Shown here: piece by piece, positions 1 through 8,550 of the stretch
Position numbering within the stretch: the stretch's first letter is position 1
Layout: every line of letters begins with the position of its first letter
Assembly (NCBI GenBank): GCA_963737625.1
Contig: CAVTTK010000006.1
Coordinates: 124,001 to 188,000 of the forward strand
Reading direction: 5' to 3'
DNA length: 64,000 nucleotides
Origin: Bog-756 sp963737625
Lineage (GTDB): Bacteria; Actinomycetota; Acidimicrobiia; Acidimicrobiales; RAAP-2
Made by a program: the position numbers and the translations under genes
Notes under the pieces: model-generated
Seen by the model: only the letters and a program-made list of their open reading frames with translations
Told to the model about the DNA's origin: nothing
The model's database searches: none

Positions 1-1046
1 ACCGCGGCACCCAGGGCCACCACCTCATCGGGGTTGACGCCCTTGTGGGCCTCCTTGCCCGTCATCTGCTGGACCAGCTCCTGCACGGCCGGGATCCGGG
101 TGGACCCTCCCACCAGCACCACGTGGTCGATATCGGACTTGGACAGCCCCGAGTCGGCGATGGCCTGGTCGAAGGGGGCCTTGCACGAGTCCACCAGGTC
201 GGCGGTGAGCTCATTGAAGTTGGCCCGGGTCAGCTTGACGTCCAGGTGCTTGGGGCCCTCGGACGTGGCCGTGATGAAGGGCAGGTTGATCTGCGTCTCC
301 TGGAGGGAGGACAGCTCGATCTTGGCCTTCTCCGCCGCCTCCTGAAGGCGCTGGGTGGCCATCTTGTCGTTGGACAGGTCGACGCCCTCGGTGTCCTTGA
401 ACGTCTTGACCAGCCAGTCGATGATCCGCTGGTCCCAGTCGTCACCACCCAGCTTGGAGTTGCCGGCGGTGGACTTGACCTCGAACACCCCGTCACCGAT
501 CTCCAGCACCGAGACGTCGAAGGTCCCGCCGCCCAGGTCGAAGACGAGCACGGTCTGGTCGGCGCCCTCCTTGTCGAGGCCGTAGGCCAGAGCGGCCGCC
601 GTGGGCTCGTTGATGATGCGGAGCACCTCGAGGCCGGCGATGGTGCCCGCCTCCTTGGTCGCCGTGCGCTGGGCGTCGTCGAAGTACGCCGGCACCGTGA
701 TGACCGCCTGGGTCACGGTGTCACCGAGGAAGGCCTCGGCATCCCGCTTCAGCTTGCCCAGGATGCGGGCCGAGATCTCCTGTGGGGTGAAGTCCTTGCC
801 GTCGATGTCCACGGTCCAGCTGGTCCCCATGTGACGCTTGACCGAACGGATGGTCCGATCGGGGTTGGTGATGGCCTGACGCTTGGCCACCTCACCCACC
901 AGCACCTCGCCGGACTTGGCGAAGCCCACCACCGAGGGGGTGGTCCGTCCGCCTTCGGCGTTGGGGATGACGACCGGCTCGCCGGCCTCCAGTACGGCGA
1001 CCACCGAGTTGGTGGTCCCGAGGTCGATTCCTACGGCCTTGGCCAT
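1..1046 (-). CDS. dnaK: Molecular chaperone DnaK (Hsp70), 5' part, cut by window edge
   Basis: ATP-dependent Hsp70 chaperone of the cytosol that works with DnaJ and GrpE. The reading frame begins at the ATG whose complement lies at 1044-1046 and stays open to position 1, giving the first 348 residues. This is almost the whole actin-like nucleotide-binding domain. Visible motifs are GIDLGTTNS (phosphate loop 1, residues 6-14), VFDLGGGTFDVSVLEI (phosphate loop 2), and VLVGGSTRIPAV (adenosine loop). The substrate-binding domain lies outside the window, so this is an edge effect and not a broken gene. The gene is read leftward, divergently from gpmA, with a leader of about 120 bp that holds a promoter and an inverted repeat. 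The identification is secure. Confidence 0.97.
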   Translation of the reverse strand, partial: MAKAVGIDLGTTNSVVAVLEAGEPVVIPNAEGGRTTPSVVGFAKSGEVLVGEVAKRQAITNPDRTIRSVKRHMGTSWTVDIDGKDFTPQEISARILGKLKRDAEAFLGDTVTQAVITVPAYFDDAQRTATKEAGTIAGLEVLRIINEPTAAALAYGLDKEGADQTVLVFDLGGGTFDVSVLEIGDGVFEVKSTAGNSKLGGDDWDQRIIDWLVKTFKDTEGVDLSNDKMATQRLQEAAEKAKIELSSLQETQINLPFITATSEGPKHLDVKLTRANFNELTADLVDSCKAPFDQAIADSGLSKSDIDHVVLVGGSTRIPAVQELVQQMTGKEAHKGVNPDEVVALGAA

Positions 1047-1167
1047 CGTTGCTGCCTCCTGCTTCCTGCCCTCTCCGGGCTCTCGTGTGTGCGGTTCGGA
1101 CCCTGAGACCCGAGCCCTTCTGACTCGAACTGTCCTGCGTAGTGTCGGCTGTTGCTTTTCCTACGAG

Positions 1168-1188
1168 CTCAACTATACCAAAGTTGAG
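1168..1188 (-). promoter_or_regulatory. Inverted repeat over the likely dnaK promoter (HspR/HAIR-like variant)
   Basis: CTCAACT-N7-AGTTGAG is a perfect 7+7 inverted repeat. On the minus strand it covers a TATAGT -10 element (1172-1177) with a TTAACA -35 candidate 19 bp upstream (1197-1202). HspR, which represses dnaK operons in actinobacteria, binds HAIR (CTTGAGT-N7-ACTCAAG). The arm length, 7-bp spacer and TTGAG/CTCAA cores match, but the arms face the opposite way. A repressor site is likely; HspR as the binder is inference. Confidence 0.5.
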
Positions 1189-1260
1189 TGTCCCCTTGTT
1201 AAGTTTTCTCTTAATTCTTTGTGAAGCGAAGCACGGGGTGGGCGGGATACGCTCGATCCC

Positions 1261-2016
1261 ATGCCCCAGCTGGTCCTCCTCCGTCACGGCCAGAGCCGGT
1301 GGAATGCCGAGAACCTGTTCACCGGGTGGTACGACGTCGATTTGACCGAACGGGGGGAGGCCGAGGCCCGGCAGTCCGGCCAACTGCTGGCTGACGAGGG
1401 TCCGCTGGATCTGCGGGTGGTGCACACCTCCCTGTTGACCAGGGCGATCCGCACCGCCGAACTGTCACTGGAGACGGCCGGCCGGAGCTGGCTCCCCGTC
1501 CGCCGCCACTGGCGCCTCAACGAGCGCCACTACGGGGCCCTCCAGGGCCTCGACAAGAAGGAGACCACGGCCCGACACGGGGAGGCCCAGGTGAGGCAGT
1601 GGCGTCGGAGCTACGACATCCCACCTCCGCCCGTCGAACCGGGCAGCGAGCACCACCCGGCCGGCGACCCCCGCTACCGCGACGTGCCGGGGGAGCTGCT
1701 GCCCGTCGGCGAGTGCCTGGCCGACGTGGTGGCCCGCGTCCTCCCCTACTGGTACGACGCCATCGTGCCCGACCTGTTGGCCGAGGGGCCGCGGGGTGGG
1801 GTGGTTCTGGTGGTGGCCCACGGCAACAGCCTGCGAGCCCTGCGCAAGCACATCGACGGCATCGGAGACGACGAGATCGTCGGCCTCGACATCCCGACGG
1901 GGATCCCGTTCCTCTACCACCTGGCCGACGACCTGTCGGTGGTCTCGGCTGGCTACCTGGGCGACGCCGAAGCGGCCGAAGCGGCGGCGGCGGCGGTCAG
2001 CCGCCAGGCCGGCTGA
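1261..2016 (+). CDS. gpmA: 2,3-bisphosphoglycerate-dependent phosphoglycerate mutase
   Basis: Cytosolic enzyme that interconverts 3- and 2-phosphoglycerate in glycolysis and gluconeogenesis through a phospho-histidine. The 251-residue length matches the family (about 250). The N-terminal LVLLRHGQSRWN holds the phosphorylated His9. Glu88 sits in NERHYG, and the second catalytic His187 is in VVAHGNS. The substrate-binding segment NLFTGWYDVDLTERG is intact. The ATG at 1261 gives the expected N-terminus. It is monocistronic, divergent from dnaK and convergent with glnK, with a hairpin between the two ends. Confidence 0.96.
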   Translation: MPQLVLLRHGQSRWNAENLFTGWYDVDLTERGEAEARQSGQLLADEGPLDLRVVHTSLLTRAIRTAELSLETAGRSWLPVRRHWRLNERHYGALQGLDKKETTARHGEAQVRQWRRSYDIPPPPVEPGSEHHPAGDPRYRDVPGELLPVGECLADVVARVLPYWYDAIVPDLLAEGPRGGVVLVVAHGNSLRALRKHIDGIGDDEIVGLDIPTGIPFLYHLADDLSVVSAGYLGDAEAAEAAAAAVSRQAG

Positions 2017-2080
2017 GCGTCCGGCCCACCCCCCGGCACACCGCGCCGTGGGCCGGCATCACTGACAAAGCCTGCCAACG

Positions 2081-2114
2081 ACGAGAGGCCGGCTCCGAAG
2101 AGCCGACCTCTCGT
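2081..2114. terminator. Bidirectional terminator-like hairpin between gpmA and glnK
   Basis: ACGAGAGG and CCTCTCGT form an 8-bp stem; after a one-base irregularity CGGCTC and GAGCCG add 6 bp around a CGAA tetraloop. It lies between the converging ends of gpmA (2016) and glnK (2171). There is no clear T-run on either side, as is common in high-GC actinobacteria. Confidence 0.7.
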
Positions 2115-2170
2115 ACGACCGGTGCGTCTGTCCCCACACACGACACCGTGATGTTGCCTCGTGATGCTGC

Positions 2171-2509
2171 TCAGAGAGCTTCGGAGCCGCGCTCTCCCGT
2201 GCGCACCCGGACGACCTCTTCGACGGGGAGGACCCACACCTTGCCGTCACCGATCTTGCCGGTACCGGCTGAATCCACCACCGCCGTCGTCACCTCTTCC
2301 ACCTGGGCATCGTCCACGACGATCTCCAGGCGGACCTTGGGCACGAATTCGACCTCGTACTCAGCACCCCGGTACACCTCCGTGTGACCACGTTGGCGAC
2401 CGAAGCCCTGGACCTCCGAGACCGTCATGCCGTGAACTCCCAGTGTCTTCAGGGACTCCTTGACGTCATCGAGTTTGAACGGCTTGACCACCGCTACGAC
2501 GAGTTTCAT
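2171..2509 (-). CDS. glnK: Nitrogen regulatory protein P-II
   Basis: Trimeric signal-transduction protein that senses 2-oxoglutarate and ATP/ADP and, when next to amt, gates the ammonium channel by inserting its T-loop. The 112-residue length is standard. The T-loop RGHTEVYRGAEYEVEFVP carries Tyr51, the usual nucleotidylation site, and the C-terminal signature TGKIGDGKVWVLPVEE is complete. It lies 33 bp downstream of amt on the same strand, the classic amtB-glnK order. The third member of the actinobacterial operon, glnD, is not here: gpmA follows in the opposite direction. The name glnK rests on linkage to amt. Confidence 0.95.
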   Translation of the reverse strand: MKLVVAVVKPFKLDDVKESLKTLGVHGMTVSEVQGFGRQRGHTEVYRGAEYEVEFVPKVRLEIVVDDAQVEEVTTAVVDSAGTGKIGDGKVWVLPVEEVVRVRTGERGSEAL

Positions 2510-2542
2510 GTTCGTTATCTCCTTGAGTTCGTAGTGGTCGTT

Positions 2543-4111
2543 CTAGCTGCCGGACCCGCCGGACGGTACCGGGTCGTCGGGCTGCGGGGGTTCGTTCTCG
2601 AAGACCTCCCTCGAGCTCGAACCGCCGACGGTGATGCCCACCCGGGAGGCGAAGGCCTCCTCGGGGAAGGCCTCCTCACCGTGGATGGCCAGGTCGCCGA
2701 CTTCGAGGATCTCATCCTTGTACCGGGCACCACGGAGCACCAGCTTGATGAGGTGCATGAGGATGAACGTCACCAGAGCCGACCAGACGATCACCCAGAT
2801 GGCCGCCCGGAACTGTTCCCACAGCTGGTGGGCAGAGCCGGTGTAGATGAGGCCGTTCACGCCGAAGGGAACGCAGCTGCCCTTCGCCGTGTTGTACTGG
2901 GTGGCCGTGGTGGCGATGACCTGCCCGGCCGCGTCGAGGTGACCGCACCCGGCCGATACGTTGCTCGGGTCCCCAAAGATGCCGAGGAGCAGGCCACCGA
3001 AGAAGCCGGCGATCCCGTGGGTGTAGATCACGCCCAGTGCATCGTCCACCTTGGAGAAGGGACGGACCTTGGAGAGGAAGTTCCAGGCCACCCAGACGAT
3101 GGTGGAGCAGATGAGGCCGATGTAGATGGCGCCCTGGCCGTTGACCCAACCGGCACAGGGGGTGATGCCCACCAGGCCGCAGATCATGCCGTTCACCGCA
3201 CCGAGGAAGGTGGGCTTCTTCTCCTTGGACAAGAAGGCATCGAGGGCCACCCAGGTCAGCAGGCCGGCCGCGGTCGCCAGGTTGGTGTTGACCACGGCGG
3301 CAGCGGCGTCCGACCCTGCGTAGTAGGGGTCACCACCGTTGAATCCGTTCCAGCCCAGCCACAGGATGCCGGCGCCGACCGCCGCCATGACCAGGTTGTT
3401 GGGAAGGAAGTGTTGTCTGTCTCGTAGCAGTCTCGGTCCGAGGACCCAGGCTGCAACGAAGCCGGACACGCCGGCCGACATGTGGATGACGTACCCACCG
3501 GAGTAGTCGAGGGCACCCTCCTGGGCGAAGTAGCCACCGCCCCAGAGCAGGAAGGCGTCGATGGAGTAGACGAAGGTCGACCACAGCGGCACCAGCAGGC
3601 ACCAGGCGCTGAACTTGATGCGACCGAGGACGCTACCGAGGAAGAGCAACGGGGTGATGGCCGCGAACACCAGCTGGAAGTAGGCCAGCGTTGAGGTCGG
3701 GAAGTGGAAGGGCACCGCGGTGTTGGCTGCCGACACCGCCTGGCCCTGTTCATACTGCGGACTGAGTATCGGACCCGGCTTGCCCCAGAAGTTGTCGAAG
3801 AAGTAGCCCAACCCCTTCCCGGTGCCTAACTGGGTCTGGACCCCGTCCTTCACGCCACCACCGATGGAGTTGGCACCGAAGCCGAGCTTGTACTCGTAGA
3901 TGAACCAACACACCATCACGATCGAGAACCCGGCGAACATCATGGCCAACACGTTCACGGCCCATTTCTTTGGGACCAGCGACGCATAGAGGACGGCCAG
4001 GCCCGGGAGGCTCATCAGGCCGACGAACGTGGCGGCCGTCATCTGCCACGTGTTGTCGCCCGGATTCAGCCAACTGGGATAGGGGACGTATGACACTGCT
4101 GCGGCTAGCAC
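2543..4111 (-). CDS. amt: Ammonium transporter (Amt family)
   Basis: Polytopic membrane channel for ammonium/ammonia. The 522-residue protein contains the Amt core: VPKKWAVN after TM1-2, GYVIHMSAG with the first pore histidine, and IYTHGIAGFFGG with the second. About 11 hydrophobic segments are readable. The C-terminus is a long acidic, proline-rich hydrophilic tail after LVLRGARYKDEILEVGD, a region that contacts GlnK in homologues. The start is GTG at 4111, preceded by a GAGAGGAG ribosome site. It is first in an amt-glnK pair, and a GlnR-box-like array 120-157 bp upstream suggests induction by nitrogen limitation. Confidence 0.95.
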   Translation of the reverse strand: MLAAAVSYVPYPSWLNPGDNTWQMTAATFVGLMSLPGLAVLYASLVPKKWAVNVLAMMFAGFSIVMVCWFIYEYKLGFGANSIGGGVKDGVQTQLGTGKGLGYFFDNFWGKPGPILSPQYEQGQAVSAANTAVPFHFPTSTLAYFQLVFAAITPLLFLGSVLGRIKFSAWCLLVPLWSTFVYSIDAFLLWGGGYFAQEGALDYSGGYVIHMSAGVSGFVAAWVLGPRLLRDRQHFLPNNLVMAAVGAGILWLGWNGFNGGDPYYAGSDAAAAVVNTNLATAAGLLTWVALDAFLSKEKKPTFLGAVNGMICGLVGITPCAGWVNGQGAIYIGLICSTIVWVAWNFLSKVRPFSKVDDALGVIYTHGIAGFFGGLLLGIFGDPSNVSAGCGHLDAAGQVIATTATQYNTAKGSCVPFGVNGLIYTGSAHQLWEQFRAAIWVIVWSALVTFILMHLIKLVLRGARYKDEILEVGDLAIHGEEAFPEEAFASRVGITVGGSSSREVFENEPPQPDDPVPSGGSGS

Positions 4112-4424
4112 GGTTTAGGTGCTCCTCTCTTCGGTAACTGCTTCTCAATGGCCCGATGGCATCCGACATCGGGCCGTCAAGGGCAAGGCGGGCAGTTTCG
4201 CCTTGCCGCCGCAAACAATGCTTGGTGGGGATTTCCGCACAGTCACAGCTGTGTTACCACCGTGTGAACTGATCTATCAGTCCTGTTCAGGAGCCGAAAC
4301 GGGGTTTCGGAGGCGCGTTACCTGCCGGTGCCGGCCGGTTTGCGCGCCCTTGGCCACTCACCCCCGGGCACCCCTCGTGCTGGCGTCCCATCGACCGGCG
4401 CGGTCGAGACGGGAGCCGCCCCCC
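4112..4424. other. Leader and regulatory region upstream of amt
   Basis: This 313-bp stretch holds no convincing gene. It separates the amt start from the end of the next minus-strand gene and contains the candidate nitrogen operator at 4231-4268. Confidence 0.6.
4231..4268 (-). promoter_or_regulatory. GlnR-box-like operator array upstream of amt
   Basis: Read on the minus strand the site is TTCAC-N6-GTAAC-N6-GTGAC-N6-GAAAT. Four pentamers recur every 11 bp, the layout of actinobacterial GlnR boxes (GTnAC-N6-GAAAC repeated). One a-site (GTGAC) is perfect and the other three pentamers each differ by one base. GlnR activates amt-glnK in other actinobacteria, so position and target agree with this reading. 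Confidence 0.6.
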
Positions 4425-5108
4425 TCAGCCTGCTTCGGTGCCCTTGGCCGGCTTCGACTTGGGCGGCCGGCGGGCCGGGGCGCTCGGAGGCGTGTAGCGC
4501 TTGTTGGACGGTGCCTGGGCCCCGCTCGGGCCGTAGGAGGGGGCGTCGGCCGCCTTGGCCAGCTTGAGCTTCTGGGACAGCCGGTAGGCGCGGACCATGT
4601 ACCAGGCCCCGATCATGATGTAGGGCAGACCGAATCCCCAGTACTTCAGGTTGAAGAAGGAGAGCCCGTACAGGGCCGCGGCGATGCCGATGACCAGCCG
4701 CTTGCGGAACCACGCACCGCCCAACATGACCAGCGCCAGGCCCAGGGTAACGAGGCCGAGGCCGGTGTAGTGGCTGGGATTGGTGTAGTGGGGGTTCACG
4801 GCGCCGTTGGCCAGGTAGTGGTTGGAGTTGGTGTGCGCCAGCGAGGCGGTGACGATGAAGACGATGGCCGCGGCCACCGGGGCGGCCAGCAGACCGATCA
4901 TCCGCTCCTTGTCATCGGCCCGCTTGATCGCGGCCTCGAGCTCAGGGACGGTCGTCGGAACCGGGTCCTTCGGCCGGTCCTCACCGGTCCGGGACTCCGC
5001 CGCCACCGCCGGCTTCAGCATCATGTTGCTCAGGGAGCCGGTGAACCGGTGCCACAGGCTGACCTCGGGCAGGTCGTCGCCGGCGGCATCGGGGTCACTG
5101 CGGGGCAT
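4425..5108 (-). CDS. Multi-spanning membrane protein of unknown function
   Basis: A 227-residue protein I cannot assign to a family. A hydrophilic N-terminus (from MPRSDPDAAGDD) is followed by roughly four membrane segments: MIGLLAAPVAAAIVFIVTAS, then LGLVTLGLALVMLGGAW, LVIGIAAALYGLSFF and LPYIMIGAWYMV. The C-terminus is a lysine- and proline-rich cytoplasmic tail. The start at 5108 lies 8 bp after the stop of the upstream gene, so the two are probably co-transcribed. A longer reading upstream of 5108 would overlap that gene and shows no membrane-protein character. Confidence 0.8.
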   Translation of the reverse strand: MPRSDPDAAGDDLPEVSLWHRFTGSLSNMMLKPAVAAESRTGEDRPKDPVPTTVPELEAAIKRADDKERMIGLLAAPVAAAIVFIVTASLAHTNSNHYLANGAVNPHYTNPSHYTGLGLVTLGLALVMLGGAWFRKRLVIGIAAALYGLSFFNLKYWGFGLPYIMIGAWYMVRAYRLSQKLKLAKAADAPSYGPSGAQAPSNKRYTPPSAPARRPPKSKPAKGTEAG

Positions 5109-5116
5109 GGGCCACG

Positions 5117-5707
5117 CTACCTCGGGTCGGCGGCCCCGGTCCCATCGGGAACAGAGGACGCCCGCCGTTCCCGGCGACGGAGGAAGACGATGAGGAGCAC
5201 GATCACCACCACCAGGAGCAGCAGGCCCGGGATGATGAAGGCTGTCCAGGACGCCTGCTGACGGGCCAGCTGATCGGGCGTCGAGAGGAGCTTCGGGTCG
5301 CTCGGCACGACCACGCCGCGGATGGTGGTGCCCGGCTTGTGGAAGGCCAGGCCGGGAATGTTCTGGTGGTAGAGCGTGCCGTTCACGGAGTACGTGCCGG
5401 TGCAGGAGAAGCCGGCCACCGACTGCCCCGTGCCCCCGATCAGGCCCAGACATCCGGTCACCTTGACGTCGACCGGCACACCGTTGTTCTTCAGGCTGTC
5501 GATCTGGTTGTTGTTGCTGATGGCGGCGATCAAGAGGATCAGACCGAGCACCGTCAGAGCCACCAGCGACACCCCGACGACGACCTGGGCGGCCTTCCGT
5601 CGGTCGACGTTGACGGTACCCCCTCGGTAGTTGTCGATGGGCAGGTCGTCGTCCCGCCCCTCGGCGGCACCGGAGGTGACCGGATGATTCGATTCAGGAG
5701 CGATCAT
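5117..5707 (-). CDS. Membrane protein with extracytoplasmic beta domain (DUF3592-like)
   Basis: A 196-residue protein with two membrane helices (VVVGVSLVALTVLGLILLIA near residue 45 and FIIPGLLLLVVVIVLLIVFL near residue 155). They flank an extracytoplasmic domain with two cysteines, GCLGL and FSCTGTYSVNG. The layout, with a short Val/Gly-rich domain between two helices and a basic C-terminus (RRRERR), resembles DUF3592 proteins; function unknown. I chose the ATG at 5707 because a G-rich stretch precedes it, but in-frame ATGs at 5731 and further upstream are possible. Confidence 0.7.
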   Translation of the reverse strand: MIAPESNHPVTSGAAEGRDDDLPIDNYRGGTVNVDRRKAAQVVVGVSLVALTVLGLILLIAAISNNNQIDSLKNNGVPVDVKVTGCLGLIGGTGQSVAGFSCTGTYSVNGTLYHQNIPGLAFHKPGTTIRGVVVPSDPKLLSTPDQLARQQASWTAFIIPGLLLLVVVIVLLIVFLRRRERRASSVPDGTGAADPR

Positions 5708-5856
5708 CGGAAAGGAGCCCCCCAGAGGCATGGCGACCGGAAGCACGGCGGCCCGGGGCGGCAGGTCTTCCCGGGCGGAGCGAGAGCGTACCAGTCGGGG
5801 AGGGGACGGCGGTAGGGAGCCCGGCACCGGCGCGGCCCGGGAGCTAGCCTCCGTCC

Positions 5857-6279
5857 ATGTCCCCGAAGTCCAAGGCGCTGGACCTCAAGTCGGTCTGGCT
5901 GTTCTCCAACTGCAGCGGTTCCGAACTGAAGAAGATCCGCGGCTCTCTCGACGAGCTGGTCGTGCCGGCGGGCAAGGTGCTGGTGGAGGAGGGCCGGATC
6001 GGCACCGAGTTCTTCATCATCGTCAGCGGGACGGCGGTGGTGACCCGCAGTGGCAAGAAGGTGGCCACGCTCGGTCCCAACGCCCACTTTGGTGAGTTGG
6101 CCCTCCTCGATCGGAGGCCCCGGTCGGCGTCGGTGGAGTCCGAGACGGATTTGGATGTGCTGGTGCTGTCCCAGCGCCAGTTCAACGGTCTGCTCGAGTC
6201 GGTGCCCAGCATCGCCCGAAAGATGCTGGCCGCCCTGGCCAACCGCCTCCGTGAGGCCGACGCCCTGGCCTACGGCTGA
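5857..6279 (+). CDS. Stand-alone cyclic-nucleotide-binding domain protein
   Basis: A 140-residue protein made almost wholly of one cNMP-binding (CAP-type) domain. FSNCSGSELKKI begins the domain, GTEFFIIVSGTAVV is the beta-roll, and HFGELALLDRRPRSASV is the phosphate-binding cassette with the conserved Glu and Arg. No helix-turn-helix or kinase domain is attached, so it cannot act alone as a CRP-type transcription factor. In actinobacteria such single-domain proteins are common and largely uncharacterised. It is divergent from the membrane-protein pair to its left. Confidence 0.88.
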   Translation: MSPKSKALDLKSVWLFSNCSGSELKKIRGSLDELVVPAGKVLVEEGRIGTEFFIIVSGTAVVTRSGKKVATLGPNAHFGELALLDRRPRSASVESETDLDVLVLSQRQFNGLLESVPSIARKMLAALANRLREADALAYG

Positions 6280-6370
6280 ACCGATCGTGACGGGCGCCGA
6301 CCGGTCCCGGGCAACGCGCCCCTGATGCGGTCCCGCTGGACGAGAGGCCGCGACTCGCCAGGAGCCTCAG

Positions 6371-8479
6371 CTACTCGGGAGGAGGGGCCCCGGCGTCGAC
6401 GGGCGACCCGGACGCGGCGGTGGGCCCACCGCCGACCGCCACCGGATCGCCCATGGACTCCTCCAGCAGCTGGGAGAGGTCGAGGACCCGGACGTCCTCC
6501 TCCTTGGCATTGGCCCGCACGGCGTCGTCGAGCATGATCATGCAGTAGGGGCAGGCCGTGGAGACCACGTCGGCCCCGGTGTCGATGGCCTCGGCCGTGC
6601 GCTCCATGTTGACCCGGGTGCCCAGCTTCTCCTCCAGCCACATGCGAGCGCCACCGGCCCCGCAGCAGAAGCCCTTCTCCCGGCAGCGCTTCATCTCCAC
6701 CTGGTTGGCACCGGGTATGGAGTCGATGACCGACCGGGGCTCGTCGAACACCCGGTTGTGGCGACCCAGGTAGCAGGGGTCGTGGTAGGTGACGGTGCCC
6801 TGGTAGCCACCGCCAGGAGTCAGTCTCCCGGCCCGGACCAGATGGTCGAGGAGTTGGCTGTGGTGGATGACCTCGAAGTTCCCGCCCAGCGAGGGGTACT
6901 CGTTGGCCAGGGAGTTGAAGCAGTGCGGGCAGGTAGCGATGACCTTCTTGACCCCGGCGTTCTCCAGGGTCTCGATGTTCATCCGGGCCTGCTCCTGATA
7001 GAGGTACTCGTTGCCCAGACGGCGCACGGGATCACCGGTGCAGGACTCCTTGGGTCCGAGGATGCCGAAGGTGACCCCGGCCCGGTGGAGCATGCGGGCG
7101 GTGGCCTGCGCCCCCTTGCGGGCCCGCTCGTCGAGGGCACCGGCACAGCCCACCCAGTAGAGGTACTCGACATCGTCGGGAATGGTGCCCGAGATGACCG
7201 GGACCTCGAAGTCGAGGCCGTCGATCCAGTCGGTGCGCTTGGAGGCGCCGAGTCCCCAGGGGTCGCCCTGGTTCTCCACGTTGCGGAGCATGAGGCCGGC
7301 CTCGGTCGGGAACCGGGACTCCATCAGCACCTCGTAGCGGCGCATGTCGATGATGGTGTCGATGTGCTCGATGTCCACCGGGCACTGCTCGACACACGCC
7401 CCGCACGTCGTGCAGGACCACAGGACGTCGGGGTCGATGACCGAGGGGACCAGGGTCTCCACCTCCGTGCCGGCAGCCCGGTTCTTGGCCATGACCCGTT
7501 CGGCGGACGAGAACAGGTTGTCGCGCAGGTCCATGATGAGCAGCTTGGGGGAGAGGGGCTTGCCCGTGTTCCAGGCCGGGCACTGGGACTGACAGCGCCC
7601 GCATTCGGTGCAGGTGGCCATGTCGAGAAGCTGCTTCCACGAGAAGTCCTCGATGCGCCCGGCCCCGAACACCACTTCGTCCTCCTCGCCCACGTCCTCC
7701 ATGGACATGTCCGGCGTCGAGGCCAGTGCCCCGAGGGCACGGGGCCGACGGGAGGTGGCGACGTTGATGGGGGCCATGAAGATGTGGAGGTGCTTGGAGT
7801 AGGAGACGAAGACCAGGAAGCCGGTGATGATGGCGATGTTGGCCAACAGGGCCACGGTCTCGATCACGCTGTTCACCCCTTCCCCCAGGGGCTTGAGAAC
7901 GTTGGCCAGTCCGTGGGAGGCGAAGGCCCACCAGCCGTAGGGGAAGTTGCCCGTGTTGACCTGGGCGGCGCGGTAGAGGAGCAGGGAGGCGATGACCCCG
8001 AAGATCATGAGCAGGACCAGCCAGGCGGCACCGGTGTGGGAGCCGAAGAACCGGGATCGGCGGTTCTCTCGCTTCGGTGAGTGCTTGACCCGGATTCCCA
8101 CGAACACCAGCAGGGAGACGATCACCGCCACGGCGAAGAAGTCCTCGAGAAATCCGATGACCGCGGTGTGCCCGATGAGGGGGATGTGGAAGTCGCGCTG
8201 GAACAGGCAGCCGAAGGCCTCGATGATGGTGAGGAAGAGAATGGTGAAGCCCCAGAAGGTGAAGGCGTGGGCCACGCCGGGGACGGTCCACTGGAGAAGC
8301 TTCTTCTGCCCACCCACCTCGACCAGCTCCGCCTTGATCCGCTTGGGCACGTCCTTGAATCGAGACGGAACCGCCGGCTCACCGGCCGAGATCAGCTGGT
8401 AGAGCCAGAAGAACCGACGACCGGCGATGGCGAACATCACCGCGGTGATTCCTAGCCCTAGGGCGAGTCTGAGGGGCAC
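6371..8479 (-). CDS. Membrane-bound Fe-S oxidoreductase (HdrD/GlpC-like, CCG domains)
   Basis: A 702-residue fusion. The first ~240 residues hold about five to six membrane helices resembling the quinone/heme-binding gamma subunit of nitrate reductase. Next comes a two-cluster 4Fe-4S ferredoxin region (CTECGRCQSQCP near residue 290 and CTTCGACVEQCP near 353). Two cysteine-rich CCG-type domains complete it, including FCCGAGGARMW near 604 and TACPYC. This architecture links the quinone pool to a soluble partner; homologues lie next to beta-oxidation genes in other actinobacteria, but here none is adjacent. The GTG start at 8479 has an AGGAGG site six bases upstream. Confidence 0.9.
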   Translation of the reverse strand: MPLRLALGLGITAVMFAIAGRRFFWLYQLISAGEPAVPSRFKDVPKRIKAELVEVGGQKKLLQWTVPGVAHAFTFWGFTILFLTIIEAFGCLFQRDFHIPLIGHTAVIGFLEDFFAVAVIVSLLVFVGIRVKHSPKRENRRSRFFGSHTGAAWLVLLMIFGVIASLLLYRAAQVNTGNFPYGWWAFASHGLANVLKPLGEGVNSVIETVALLANIAIITGFLVFVSYSKHLHIFMAPINVATSRRPRALGALASTPDMSMEDVGEEDEVVFGAGRIEDFSWKQLLDMATCTECGRCQSQCPAWNTGKPLSPKLLIMDLRDNLFSSAERVMAKNRAAGTEVETLVPSVIDPDVLWSCTTCGACVEQCPVDIEHIDTIIDMRRYEVLMESRFPTEAGLMLRNVENQGDPWGLGASKRTDWIDGLDFEVPVISGTIPDDVEYLYWVGCAGALDERARKGAQATARMLHRAGVTFGILGPKESCTGDPVRRLGNEYLYQEQARMNIETLENAGVKKVIATCPHCFNSLANEYPSLGGNFEVIHHSQLLDHLVRAGRLTPGGGYQGTVTYHDPCYLGRHNRVFDEPRSVIDSIPGANQVEMKRCREKGFCCGAGGARMWLEEKLGTRVNMERTAEAIDTGADVVSTACPYCMIMLDDAVRANAKEEDVRVLDLSQLLEESMGDPVAVGGGPTAASGSPVDAGAPPPE

Positions 8480-8550
8480 TACGTTCCTCCTGGTTGGTTA
8501 CTAAAGAGTAACAAAGGCCGTCGGCACCGCCGGTCCCGGCACGACGGTGC

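Noticed and set aside
1047..1260. CIRCE element before dnaK
   Set aside because: The dyad arms do not match TTAGCACTC/GAGTGCTAA.
2384..3427. A 347-codon plus-strand frame over amt
   Set aside because: Antisense shadow; the minus-strand Amt protein has all its transporter motifs.
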